From: SBAX01 sp964646605
Lineage (GTDB): Bacteria > Planctomycetota > Phycisphaerae > UBA1845
Assembly: GCA_964646605.1 (NCBI GenBank)
Contig: CAZYEX010000138.1
Coordinates: 1-57,180, forward strand
Length of the DNA: 57,180 bases
Reading direction: 5' to 3'
Each line of letters starts with the position of its first letter. Within the stretch, counting starts at the first letter, position 1. Below are positions 35,223 to 43,226 of the stretch, one piece after another. The notes below the pieces were generated by a model. That model was not told where the DNA came from and searched no databases. It worked only from the letters and a program-made list of their open reading frames with translations. Made by a program: the position numbers and the translations under genes.

Positions 35223-36275
35223 ATGTTGCAAAGACGAACAGTGATGGGTTTGGTTTTGGGCTTGGGGTTTTGCGCGGTTCTGGGCGGATGCGGGTCGTCG
35301 CAAAGCGCGGTGGTCAACTTCAGTTACGTGGTGGAGCAGGAGAAGGGCCTGCCGCCGGGGATGAAGACCATCGTCATCGTGCCGGCCACGGTCGGCGAAA
35401 CGACGGACCCGAAGTGGTCGGAGCTGGCCACGACGATCATGGCGGCATTGATCAACGAGTCGCGCGAAAAATACGGAACGGAAATCACGGTGACCGAACG
35501 GCGCGACACGAAGGCGGTCTTCGAGGAGGCGGACTTGGCCGCGGCGGGGATGTCCACGAAGAAGGGCGGCGCTCCGAGCCAGTTACTGGCGGCCGAAGGG
35601 GCGTTGGTGAGTCGCATCAACGTCAAAACGGAAACGCACAAGGGCAAGCAGCGAACGCTGTCCGGTCTGGACATCGCGGGTTGGGGCGGTCGCCGTCACG
35701 GCGGGGGACGGGTGAACGCCGAGACGGAGGAGGTCGAGACCGTGACTCGGAACATGACCGTGCAGACCGAGTTCAAGCTCATTGATTCGGCGAACGCACG
35801 GGTCTGGGATCTACACAGTCCCAAGCCCTACCGTGCGACGGACAGGACCAAGGCCAGCCCGATCTTCGGGTCCAGCCAAACGGAGGCGGAGTTGACGCCG
35901 CAGGACCAGATCATCGGGACGTTGGTGGAGCGCGGGGCCCGCGAGTTCGTCAGCAAGCTGATGCCCTGTCGTGTGGACGTGGAGACGGAGGTCCTGGCGA
36001 GCGGGAACAAGAACTGCTCGGAAGGCGTAAAGTGGTTGCGAGCCGAGGAATATCGCCAAGCCCTGTCGTCGTTCAAGGCGGCGATCGACGAGAACGGGAA
36101 TGACCACCAGGCGGCCTACGGGGCGGGCGTGGCCAGCGAAGCGCTCGGCAATTTCGATCAGGCCGACAAGTACTACCGGCAGGCGTGCGCCGGAGAGGAC
36201 AATCCGCAGTACTCGGAAGCCCGGGATCGGGTGAAGACCTACGGGAAGCGGGTCCGGAAAACGTCGCCGGGGTAG
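35223..36275 (+). CDS. CsgG-like lipoprotein with C-terminal tetratricopeptide repeat
   Basis: A 350-residue lipoprotein; the start at 35223 follows AGAGGAG. Signal residues 1-22 end in the lipobox VLGGC (Cys23). Residues 30-240 form a domain that opens with MKTIVIVPATVGETTDPKWSELATTIMAALINESREK and continues with mixed strands and helices, reminiscent of CsgG/FlgT-type periplasmic domains, but without a decisive motif. The last 80 residues (YRQALSSFKAAIDENGNDHQAAYGAGVASEALGNFDQADKYYRQAC) are a TPR hairpin pair. Two further envelope genes follow in the same direction, one of them with three LPP20-like repeats. The group may encode an outer-membrane or flagellum-linked assembly; this is inference. 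Confidence 0.78.
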   Translation: MLQRRTVMGLVLGLGFCAVLGGCGSSQSAVVNFSYVVEQEKGLPPGMKTIVIVPATVGETTDPKWSELATTIMAALINESREKYGTEITVTERRDTKAVFEEADLAAAGMSTKKGGAPSQLLAAEGALVSRINVKTETHKGKQRTLSGLDIAGWGGRRHGGGRVNAETEEVETVTRNMTVQTEFKLIDSANARVWDLHSPKPYRATDRTKASPIFGSSQTEAELTPQDQIIGTLVERGAREFVSKLMPCRVDVETEVLASGNKNCSEGVKWLRAEEYRQALSSFKAAIDENGNDHQAAYGAGVASEALGNFDQADKYYRQACAGEDNPQYSEARDRVKTYGKRVRKTSPG

Positions 36276-36438
36276 TTGGGCCTAGCGAGGCCCGGGTAAA
36301 TATGACCGATGCCGCCAACCTTCGACCGGCGGGCGTGTCCACTAGGTAGCATGGGGGACCGTCCGGTCGGTGGGCGGCGATGACAGAGAGTGCGCCGCTG
36401 CGCCGTGGCGCTGCGGAACGACGAACGGAGAGCCAGGC

Positions 36439-37761
36439 ATGATGCGAAGAACACGATGGGAAGTTGTTGTGGCCGCGGTTGCGGCCTGCGGGTTGGTGAA
36501 TGTCGCGGTGGCGCAGAACGCGGCCACGGATGCACAAAACAAACTTCTGGCGAAACGCGCCGCGGAAGCGGACTGTTATCGAAAGCTGGCGGAGTCGGTG
36601 TACGGCATCCGCCTCAACTCGACCACGTTCGTGCGCGATTTCGTAACGGAGAGCGATGAAATCCGCGGGGGAGTCGATGCCGTGGTGAAAGGCGTTCGCC
36701 TGGGTCCGCCGCGGTATTACGACGACGGGACGTGCGAGGTGGACGGGGAAGTGACGGTGGCCAAGCTGGTCACGGCGATGAAGGAAGTCCATGCGGCGCA
36801 CTACAAAGGGAACGTGGTGAAGACCACGGACTTCGAGCAAATCACGGAGACGATCAAGACGGACGTCATACGCGCGACGGGCTCCGGCGCTCCGCGGCCC
36901 GAGCTTCCCCCGGGTCTTCCGGCGGGGATCGAGGGGATGATCACGCCGCTTCCCACGGGGTACGTGGCCACGTTGAGCGTGCCGCCGATTTGGAAGACGG
37001 TCAGTCCGCAGGCGCGGCTGTTGGCGGAGCGGGCGGCGCAGATGGATGCGAACCGCAGGCTGTTGGAACAGATCAAGGGGTTGCGGCTTACGTCGGATAC
37101 GCTGGTGCGGGATTTCGTGACGGAGACGGATGAGATTCGCACGCGGGCGGAGGGGCTCGTGGTCGGCGCGGCGCAGGTCGGCAAGTATCTGCACAACGAC
37201 GAGCTGATCGTCGAGGTGACCATGGAAGTGCCGGTGGAGAAGATCGTGACGCGGATCAAGGAACTCCACGCCGAGCACTACAAGGGCAACAAGATCACGA
37301 CGACGGACATCACCAACGTCAAGCAATCGGTTCAGCGGGATATGATCCGTGCGACGGGGTCGGGCGTACCGCGTCCGGAGATGGTCTCGCAGGCGGCGAG
37401 CGCGGGCTATCAAGCACCGGGTTGGATGGGCAAGTCCCTCGAGGCGACGGGTCAGGGCACGGATTCGGCGATTGATACGGCGCAGGGCAAACTGAAGGCG
37501 GCTCGGGCGGCGTATGCGGACGCCATGCGGAAGTTGGCGGAGCAGATTTACGGGCTGGAAATCCAGTCGGGTACGACGGTGAAGGACTTCGTCACCCAGC
37601 ACGACGAAATCCGCACGCAGGTGGACGCGGTGTTGGCGGGGGCGGTTTCCGCGGAACCGATGTTCGCGGCGGGCACGGCGTCGGTGACGGTTTCGATTCC
37701 GGCGGCGGAAGTGTGGTCGGTGGTGCATCAGCATCAGCGGATCGTGCAGAGGCGAGGGTAA
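36439..37761 (+). CDS. Exported protein with three LPP20-like repeats
   Basis: A 440-residue exported protein; the start at 36439 follows GGAG and gives the leader MMRRTRWEVVVAAVAACGLVNVAVAQ. Three repeats of about 130 residues follow: KLLAKRAAEADCYRKLAESVYGIRLNSTTFVRDFVTESDEI, LLAERAAQMDANRRLLEQIKGLRLTSDTLVRDFVTETDEI and KAARAAYADAMRKLAEQIYGLEIQSGTTVKDFVTQHDEI. The third is shorter. This pattern (AxxAAxxDAxRxLxEx(I/V)xGxxxxSxTxVxDFVxxxDxI) is that of the LPP20 fold. LPP20 proteins form rings around flagellar motors (FlgP) or similar assemblies elsewhere, always with one repeat; a tandem triplication is unusual. Lies 163 bases after the CsgG-like lipoprotein gene. Confidence 0.82.
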   Translation: MMRRTRWEVVVAAVAACGLVNVAVAQNAATDAQNKLLAKRAAEADCYRKLAESVYGIRLNSTTFVRDFVTESDEIRGGVDAVVKGVRLGPPRYYDDGTCEVDGEVTVAKLVTAMKEVHAAHYKGNVVKTTDFEQITETIKTDVIRATGSGAPRPELPPGLPAGIEGMITPLPTGYVATLSVPPIWKTVSPQARLLAERAAQMDANRRLLEQIKGLRLTSDTLVRDFVTETDEIRTRAEGLVVGAAQVGKYLHNDELIVEVTMEVPVEKIVTRIKELHAEHYKGNKITTTDITNVKQSVQRDMIRATGSGVPRPEMVSQAASAGYQAPGWMGKSLEATGQGTDSAIDTAQGKLKAARAAYADAMRKLAEQIYGLEIQSGTTVKDFVTQHDEIRTQVDAVLAGAVSAEPMFAAGTASVTVSIPAAEVWSVVHQHQRIVQRRG

Positions 37762-37839
37762 GACGGAAGTGCGAAGTGCGAAGTTCGAAAAAGAATTACA
37801 TTCAGGCAATGAGGGAAAGCGTGGCGAAGGATCGCCTTC

Positions 37840-37909
37840 TTTGAACTTTGAACTTTGAACTTTGAACTTTGAACTTTGAACTTTGAACTTTGAACTTTGA
37901 ACTTTGAAC
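37840..37909 (+). repeat. Heptanucleotide tandem repeat (TTTGAAC, 10 units)
   Basis: Ten perfect copies of TTTGAAC lie in the 192-base gap between the LPP20-like gene and a small lipoprotein gene. A second, degenerate heptamer run (GAAGTGC, GAAGTGC, GAAGTTC) lies at 37766-37786. Read in one minus-strand frame, the array gives repeats of FKVQSSK, a spurious peptide. Heptameric arrays of this type are known from cyanobacteria (STRR) and occur in other bacteria; copy number is likely variable by slippage. Distance from the next start codon is about 45 bases, so length changes could alter its leader. Confidence 0.9.
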
Positions 37910-37953
37910 TTGCTCCGGCACGGGGTGAGGAAACGACAGGCAGGGAGAATGCC

Positions 37954-38169
37954 ATGCGAATGACATTGCGAAGGTTGGTTCTTACGGTGACGGCGGCGTT
38001 GGGCGTCGTGGGCTTGGCGGCTTGCGCCAGTTCGTCGCACAAGTCGGTGCGGAGCTACGAGTATCGCGACGACGGTCGGCCGGAGCGCGCCGAGCGGGCC
38101 GATGATGAACTCACCGACGAGTATCAGATGGTCTCTCCGGGCGAGATGGTGGTCGATCCGGGGCGGTAA
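37954..38169 (+). CDS. Small lipoprotein
   Basis: A 71-residue protein. AGGGAGA lies seven bases before the ATG at 37954. The signal peptide MRMTLRRLVLTVTAALGVVG is followed by the lipobox LAAC (Cys24). The mature chain is short and highly charged (SYEYRDDGRPERAERADDELTDEYQMVSPGEMVVDPGR), with no fold that I can name. It follows the LPP20-like gene and a heptanucleotide array. It may be a lipoprotein partner in the same envelope group. Confidence 0.7.
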   Translation: MRMTLRRLVLTVTAALGVVGLAACASSSHKSVRSYEYRDDGRPERAERADDELTDEYQMVSPGEMVVDPGR

Positions 38170-38240
38170 GCCGCGATTGATAAGGCCCTTGGTGCGATGA
38201 CGCCCATTGGGCGGCGGAACCCTGCCGATGGTCATCTTGG

Positions 38241-38261
38241 CGTCACCGCCTGTGGGTGACG
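38241..38261 (+). terminator. Possible terminator after the lipoprotein gene
   Basis: CGTCACC (38241-38247) pairs perfectly with GGTGACG (38255-38261) around a 7-base loop; only GCGTTTG follows, so the T-tract is weak. It lies 72 bases past the stop codon, in the 289-base gap before hemL. Confidence 0.4.
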
Positions 38262-38458
38262 GCGTTTGACCCCTCAATCAACGGTCCCGTAGAAGAAACG
38301 AGCCAGCCACGGCCCTCTGGGTCGCCTCGCGGCGGGGGCGCAGGTGGAAGCCGTTGTACACATCACACGTCAGGTTCCTCTTTTTTCTTGACCGATCCAT
38401 GCCGGAGGATGGATGATCCCGTCGGGTCTGAGGGGTTTGGACTCGCTGGGAAGATATC

Positions 38459-39763
38459 GTGACACAGTCTCCAAAGTCGCATGCGCGGTCGGAGGCGGCG
38501 TTGGATCGCGCTTGTCGAGTGTTGGTGGGGGGGGTGAACAGCCCGGTGCGGGCGTTTCGCGCCGTGGGTGGGTCGCCGGTGATGATCGACCGCGCTTTGG
38601 GGCCGTACCTGTTCGACGTGGATGGGAATCGATACGTCGATCTGGTTTGCAGTTGGGGTGCGATCATCGCTGGGCACGCCCACCCGGCGGTGGTGGAGGC
38701 CGTTCGAGCGGCGGCGGCGAAGGGGACGAGTTTCGGGGCGTGCTGCGAACTGGAGACCCGGCTCGCGGAGATGATCGTTTCGGCGATCCCCTCGATGGAA
38801 CTGGTTCGCTTCGTGAGCAGCGGCACGGAAGCCACGATGAGTGCCATCCGTCTGGCACGAGCGGCCACGAGGCGGGACAAGATTCTGAAGTTCGTGGGTT
38901 GCTATCACGGGCATGTAGATTCGCTGCTGGTGGCGGCGGGGTCGGGGGCGGCGACGCTCGGCGTTCCTGATTCGGCGGGAGTTCCCACGGCGTTCGCGGA
39001 GACGACCATCCTGGCGTCGTACAACGATCTTGCGGCGGTTGAGCAGGTGATGGAGGAGCACCGTGGAAAGGTCGCGGCGATCCTCGTGGAACCGGTGGCC
39101 GGGAACATGGGGCTTGTTTTGCCGGTAGAGGGGTTTCTTGCGGGGTTGCGCTCGATCTGCGACCGACACGGTGCGCTGCTGATCTTCGACGAGGTGATGA
39201 CGGGTTTTCGCGTGGGTTGGGGCGGGTATCAGAATGTGTGCGGCGTGCGGCCGGACATCACTTGCCTGGGCAAAGTGATCGGGGGGGGGATGCCCGCGGC
39301 GGCGTACGGGGGCTCGCGGGCATTGATGAGTGTGGTGAGTCCCCTGGGGCCGATGTATCAGGCGGGGACGCTGAGCGGGAATCCGGTCGCGATGGCCGCG
39401 GGAATCGCAACGCTGGGCTTGTGCCGCGAAACGGGTTTTTACGAACGGCTGCAAGCAAGCGCCACGCGATTGACGGAGGGGTTGCGCCGGGCGGCGAGTG
39501 ACGCGGGATTGACGCTTCAAGCCGCGGCGCTAGGGGGGATGTTCGGGTTTTCGTTTTCGCCGCGCCCGGTGCGTGACTTTGCCGACGCCCGGGCCTGCGA
39601 TCATGACCTTTACGCCAAGTTCTTTCATGCCCTGCTGGAGCGCGGCGTGTTTCTGCCGCCCTCGGGGTACGAGGCCATGTTTCTTTCGTCGGCGCACGAT
39701 GAGCTTGTGGTGGGCGAGGTTCTTGAAGCCGCCGAACGGGCCTTTGGGAGTCTGCGGTCATGA
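38459..39763 (+). CDS. hemL: Glutamate-1-semialdehyde 2,1-aminomutase HemL
   Basis: HemL turns glutamate-1-semialdehyde into 5-aminolevulinate, the C5 route to tetrapyrroles, in the cytosol. The 434-residue protein has the family signature segments GGVNSPVRAFRAVGGSPV, WGAIIAGHAHPAVVEAV, VRFVSSGTEATMSAIRLARA, DEVMTGFRVGWGG and the catalytic lysine K272 in CLGKVIGGGMPAAAYGG. The C-terminus FLPPSGYEAMFLSSAHDEL is also typical. The start is GTG at 38459. It overlaps hemC by four bases, so the two are coupled. Length and motifs are normal for HemL. Confidence 0.95.
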   Translation: MTQSPKSHARSEAALDRACRVLVGGVNSPVRAFRAVGGSPVMIDRALGPYLFDVDGNRYVDLVCSWGAIIAGHAHPAVVEAVRAAAAKGTSFGACCELETRLAEMIVSAIPSMELVRFVSSGTEATMSAIRLARAATRRDKILKFVGCYHGHVDSLLVAAGSGAATLGVPDSAGVPTAFAETTILASYNDLAAVEQVMEEHRGKVAAILVEPVAGNMGLVLPVEGFLAGLRSICDRHGALLIFDEVMTGFRVGWGGYQNVCGVRPDITCLGKVIGGGMPAAAYGGSRALMSVVSPLGPMYQAGTLSGNPVAMAAGIATLGLCRETGFYERLQASATRLTEGLRRAASDAGLTLQAAALGGMFGFSFSPRPVRDFADARACDHDLYAKFFHALLERGVFLPPSGYEAMFLSSAHDELVVGEVLEAAERAFGSLRS

Positions 39764-40641
39764 GCCGCCTTCGGGTCGGGACGCGCGGCAGCGAGCTGGC
39801 CCTGCGGCAGGCGCGATGGGTTTGCGAGCTTCTCGGTCGCGTTCACGGCGAGTTGGAATTCGAAGAAATCGTCATCAAGACGCACGGCGACATTGCCGAC
39901 CGCCAGCCCTTGGACGCGAGTTTTCCGGCCGGCGGGTTCGTGAGTGCCATTGAGGAGGCACTTATCGCCGGGCGGGTGGACTTCGCGGTGCACAGCTACA
40001 AGGATTTGCCCAGCGGGGAAACGCGCGGACTCACAGTGGCTGCGGTTCCGCGGCGCGAGGCGGCGCATGACGTGCTTATCACACGGGAACTTGTCGAGCT
40101 TTCGCGCATCCCCCCAGGGATGAAGATCGGTACGAGCAGTCCGCGTCGTGCGGCTCAGCTTCGGCGCGTCGCGGACGTCACGATTGTCGCGATTCGTGGG
40201 AACGTCCCCACGCGAATTGCGAAACTGCAGAGCGAGGGGCTTGACGGGGTAGTTCTCGCGGCGGCGGGGATTCGGCGGTTGGAACTGCATCCGCCGCACA
40301 TGGTCGAGCTGCCGATCGAACAGTTCGTCCCCGCTCCGGCGCAGGGAGCACTTGCGGTGCAGGCGCGGGTCGGGGATCGCGTTGGGGCTCAGCTCGCTTG
40401 GATCGACGACGCAACCTCCCGCCGCGCTGTGGACGCGGAACGGAGTTTTCTCCATCACGTACAGGCCGGGTGTCAAACGCCGGTGGGGGCCTACGCCGAA
40501 GTGACGAATGAGGGAATCACGTTGCGCGGGCAACTGTTCAGCGACGATCACCGACGATGTGCGGAGGGCGTGGAAACGGGGGACGATCCGAACGAGCTTG
40601 GGAAGCGCCTCGCCCGACGACTCCGCCGAGAGCTTGAGTAG
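39760..40641 (+). CDS. hemC: Porphobilinogen deaminase HemC
   Basis: HemC joins four porphobilinogens into hydroxymethylbilane. The 293-residue chain has VGTRGSELALRQARWV, IVIKTHGDI, DFAVHSYKDLPS (with the catalytic Asp at 82), GTSSPRRAAQLR, GNVPTRIAKLQ and the dipyrromethane-binding cysteine C238 in HVQAGCQTPVGAYA. Each is the family signature. It begins in the ATGA overlap with hemL and is nine bases from the end of the convergent CPBP gene. The tail is short but normal. Confidence 0.96.
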   Translation: MSRLRVGTRGSELALRQARWVCELLGRVHGELEFEEIVIKTHGDIADRQPLDASFPAGGFVSAIEEALIAGRVDFAVHSYKDLPSGETRGLTVAAVPRREAAHDVLITRELVELSRIPPGMKIGTSSPRRAAQLRRVADVTIVAIRGNVPTRIAKLQSEGLDGVVLAAAGIRRLELHPPHMVELPIEQFVPAPAQGALAVQARVGDRVGAQLAWIDDATSRRAVDAERSFLHHVQAGCQTPVGAYAEVTNEGITLRGQLFSDDHRRCAEGVETGDDPNELGKRLARRLRRELE

Positions 40642-40650
40642 GCGGCGGAA

Positions 40651-41484
40651 CTAATCGAACGCCCCGACCGCCATATCCATCACGTAGTGGACAATGCCGA
40701 TCCAGATCACATCGCGCGATAGATGCACCACGTACAGGATGCTCATGGGCAGGAGAGTGTTGAGCATGAAGTAGGCGAACATCCCGTTCCATGCCAGTCC
40801 CGCGTCGATCTGTCGAGGGATGTGGGCGACGGCGAAGAAGAGCGATGGGACGACGAGTGCGGGCCAGAGTCCGACGGCCCATCGCACGCGCTCGAACAGA
40901 AATGCCAAGGCCACCCCCTCTAGAAAGACCGGCAGGAAGTGGTTCAGGTTCTTTGCTGCGCCGGTGCCTAGCCAGACGTTCCCCCAATGCGACATTTCCC
41001 CGCGCAGGGCGAGGTAGATTGTCGTGGAAAGCAGTGCCAGGACGATGCCGGCTGCGATCTTCCGTCCCAGGTCCTCGGGGTTCAGATAGATCGAATCCAA
41101 TCGCTGCTTACGAAGCACGAGCGCCGCGGCGATGGGTGAAAAGATGATGAGGTTGTCGAATTGCCACATGAGCGAGCCGAACAGACCCGGCCCGGAGGGG
41201 AGCAACCACCCGGCTTGATAGAGTTGGCCCAGCAGGAGTACGGCGACTGCGGTCAGGAGAGCGAGGCCGAGGTCCAACCAAGGGCGCGTCGAGCCGCAAG
41301 GCTTGTCCGCGGTCGGCGGGATGAGGCCGTACCGCCGCAGCGCGATCCAGCCCCCGCAGCCGATCAGGTAGGCGATGGTCACAGAGGCGAAAAACGCGAG
41401 GGACGCCTCCTGCGGGGGAAGGGCTGCGGCGTCGCCGGTCGCCGTCGGGAGGAGCAGCAGAGTTCGCAGTGTCAACGCGATCAT
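40651..41484 (-). CDS. CPBP-family (CAAX protease-like) membrane protein with variant motif 1
   Basis: A 277-residue protein with about seven hydrophobic segments. Its C-terminal half carries SLFFAVAHIPRQ (Phe-x-x-x-His motif 2) and WIGIVHYVMDMAVG (His-x-x-x-Asp), the second and third motifs of CPBP intramembrane proteases. The usual first motif EExxxR is altered to EGVALAFLFERVR, so one glutamate may be shifted. The enzyme may be inactive or have another metal site. The gene overlaps the TetR-family regulator upstream by ATGA and is likely controlled by it. CPBP proteins in other bacteria include bacteriocin-immunity and ABI types; no bacteriocin gene is recognisable here. Confidence 0.75.
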   Translation of the reverse strand: MIALTLRTLLLLPTATGDAAALPPQEASLAFFASVTIAYLIGCGGWIALRRYGLIPPTADKPCGSTRPWLDLGLALLTAVAVLLLGQLYQAGWLLPSGPGLFGSLMWQFDNLIIFSPIAAALVLRKQRLDSIYLNPEDLGRKIAAGIVLALLSTTIYLALRGEMSHWGNVWLGTGAAKNLNHFLPVFLEGVALAFLFERVRWAVGLWPALVVPSLFFAVAHIPRQIDAGLAWNGMFAYFMLNTLLPMSILYVVHLSRDVIWIGIVHYVMDMAVGAFD

Positions 41485-42152
41485 CGTTTCCCACTCCTTG
41501 TCGTTTGGGGAACTTGCAGGTACGCCAGATAGGCGCGGACGAGTTCGTCCTCCAGGCGTCGATCGGACGTTCGCAAGGCGCTGGCCGTGCTTTTTCCGAA
41601 GAGGATTTTTTCTCGCAGCGTGGCTAGAACCATAAGAAATCCGAGGGAGGCGGCGAAGCGCGGGTCGGGATGGCCGATCTCGCGGGAGCGTGCTCCGATC
41701 AGTTCGCCCATGCGAACGATGGCAAGTTTGCCGCGATACTCGGAACGACCGTAGCGGGCGTCGGGCTTGGTATATCCGCGAAGCACGAGGGTTCGCATCA
41801 GCCCACAGTGCTCGCGGTACAAGTCGATGACGAAGCGTACGATCTTGCGAATCAGGGTCGGCAGGGGGACGCCTTCCCAACGCCTTGGATCGGAGAGCTC
41901 GGCGATGTTGGCCATGGCCTCCTGCTGATGCCGCTCGTAGAGGGCGTCGAGCAAGGCGTCCTTGTCCGAGAAACGGGCGTAGAACGCCCCGACCGACGAT
42001 CGCGCCTTGGCGGCGACCTCGGTGACGGAAACCTCCTCGAAAGTTTTTTTCTCGAGAAGCTGCTCGGCCGCGTCGAGGAGGCGCTGGAGCGTGGCCCGGC
42101 TGCGGGGCTGGCGGGGCGTTCGTATCCAACGGAGCTTTCGCGGTGCGCTCAT
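41481..42152 (-). CDS. TetR/AcrR-family transcriptional regulator
   Basis: A 223-residue regulator. The N-terminal helix-turn-helix reads LLDAAEQLLEKKTFEEVSVTEVAAKARSSVGAFYARFSDKDALLDALYERH, the standard TetR form. The C-terminal ligand domain is helical. The ATG at 42152 follows GGAGGA at the proper distance; a GTG twelve bases upstream overlaps the ribosome site and is unlikely. It is co-translated with the CPBP gene. An AACAGAA-N7-TTCTGTT palindrome lies 25 bases ahead and overlaps the predicted transcription start, so the protein probably represses its own operon. The effector is unknown. Confidence 0.93.
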   Translation of the reverse strand: MSAPRKLRWIRTPRQPRSRATLQRLLDAAEQLLEKKTFEEVSVTEVAAKARSSVGAFYARFSDKDALLDALYERHQQEAMANIAELSDPRRWEGVPLPTLIRKIVRFVIDLYREHCGLMRTLVLRGYTKPDARYGRSEYRGKLAIVRMGELIGARSREIGHPDPRFAASLGFLMVLATLREKILFGKSTASALRTSDRRLEDELVRAYLAYLQVPQTTRSGKR

Positions 42153-42176
42153 CGTTTCCTCCACAGCCTCTCGCTA

Positions 42177-42197
42177 AACAGAATAAGAATTTCTGTT
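42177..42197. promoter_or_regulatory. Probable TetR-type operator palindrome
   Basis: AACAGAA and TTCTGTT are perfect inverted 7-bp arms with a 7-base spacer, 24 bases ahead of the regulator's start codon. The location just downstream of the -10 element on the minus strand suits repression by the gene's own TetR product. The arms are AT-rich against a GC-rich background. Confidence 0.65.
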
Positions 42198-42200
42198 CCG

Positions 42201-42229
42201 ATTGTAGCCGTAACCTGCTTTTCCTGCAA
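42201..42229 (-). promoter_or_regulatory. Promoter of the TetR-CPBP operon
   Basis: Read on the minus strand, TTGCAG (42229-42224) and TACAAT (42206-42201) are separated by exactly 17 bases. The -10 matches the consensus at 5 of 6 positions. The predicted start lies inside the operator. The rest of the divergent gap to 42538 (about 310 bases) shows no RNA gene or other strong element. Confidence 0.6.
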
Positions 42230-42538
42230 GGGGACAATTTCGGGGCCGTACAGGTTTCGACGACGTCCAGGGTGGCAGATCAGAAACGGACACCCACGCC
42301 TGGTCCGGAGCCGGTGGTCTTGCGGCGAGTCCATGCCTTTTGCCCGAGCGCCCCTGCACCTGGGTTTGACGGCCGGAACGCAACCGCCACCCACGGATCC
42401 CTCGGCGCGCTCCGAGCGCCTGGGGTGGTCCGATGTGAAGGCACAGGTAGGATCGGGAAATGCGTTCACATCCGGACCCCGCAACGAAGCCTTGCCTTTC
42501 TGTCGTTCCCGCTTTGACCGGGGTTTCACGGTTCGACT

Positions 42539-42868
42539 ATGATGCCGCGGATGGTCCGTAAAGTTCCTACATTGCCCATGGCCGAGATCGCCGAGGTCTG
42601 CCGCAAGTACGGTGTGACGGAAATGGCCGTGTTCGGGTCGGTCCTGGGCGACGACTTCGGCCCGGCCAGCGACATCGACTTCCTCGTGACCTTCGAGAAC
42701 GGCGATTCCGGTCCGTGGATGAACAAGGTAACCGGGCTGGAGGAGGACCTTGGGGCGCTGCTCGGGCGCAAAGTCGACGTTGTCTTTCGCAAGGGGTTGG
42801 AGCGAAGCCGGAATTGGATCAGACGCCATGAGATCCTCAATTCCGCGGTTGTGATCTATGAAGCGTGA
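42539..42868 (+). CDS. mntA: MntA-like minimal nucleotidyltransferase antitoxin
   Basis: A 109-residue minimal nucleotidyltransferase. The catalytic motif GS-x10-DxD is intact: FGSVLGDDFGPASDID. A third carboxylate lies in KVDVVFRKGL. Such enzymes act as antitoxins that transfer AMP groups to a conserved tyrosine of the HepT toxin. The gene overlaps the hepT gene by 11 bases, the standard order. The start may lie slightly further in, since ATG is present at 42539, 42542 and 42551. The ribosome site is weak. Confidence 0.9.
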   Translation: MMPRMVRKVPTLPMAEIAEVCRKYGVTEMAVFGSVLGDDFGPASDIDFLVTFENGDSGPWMNKVTGLEEDLGALLGRKVDVVFRKGLERSRNWIRRHEILNSAVVIYEA

Positions 42869-43226
42869 TCTTGGGTGCGCGGCCGATATCGTTGAGGCGG
42901 CTCAGGATATCGCGGACTTTCTGTCCGGGGTTACAGAAGGGGAGTTTCTCCGCAACAAGTTCGTCCGGTCGGCAATCATGCGGCAACTCGAGATCGTCGG
43001 GGAAGCGACGAAGCGCCTGAGCACCCCGTTCCGTGACGCCCACCCCAGCGTCCCGTGGAAGGACATGGCCGGCCTGCGCGACCGCTTGATCCATGCGTAC
43101 GACGATCTCGACCTTGATCGGGTTTGGGATGCCGCGGTCAACGTGCTTCCCGGAGTGCTCGCATACTTGAAGCGGTTGGTGCCGACGGAGCCTCGCGACA
43201 CGGAGAAGGAGGATGGCTCGCCATGA
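42858..43226 (+). CDS. hepT: HepT-like RNase toxin (DUF86/HEPN)
   Basis: A 122-residue HEPN-family protein. The active-site pattern RX4HXY is present as RDRLIHAYDD, with Arg and His as putative RNase residues and the Tyr that MntA modifies. Helical segments DLGCAADIVEAAQDIADFLSG, FVRSAIMRQLEIVGEATKRLS and WDAAVNVLPGVLAYLKRLV fit the family. It is co-translated with mntA upstream and overlaps the class V aminotransferase gene downstream by ATGA, so toxin, antitoxin and metabolic gene may share one transcript. This arrangement is unusual for the family. Confidence 0.92.
   Translation: MKRDLGCAADIVEAAQDIADFLSGVTEGEFLRNKFVRSAIMRQLEIVGEATKRLSTPFRDAHPSVPWKDMAGLRDRLIHAYDDLDLDRVWDAAVNVLPGVLAYLKRLVPTEPRDTEKEDGSP

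Noticed and set aside
36073..38277. 734-codon open frame on the minus strand containing repeated FKVQSSK
   Set aside because: It is antisense to the LPP20-like and small lipoprotein genes; the peptide repeat is the translation of the TTTGAAC heptamer array, and no ribosome site or family match is seen.
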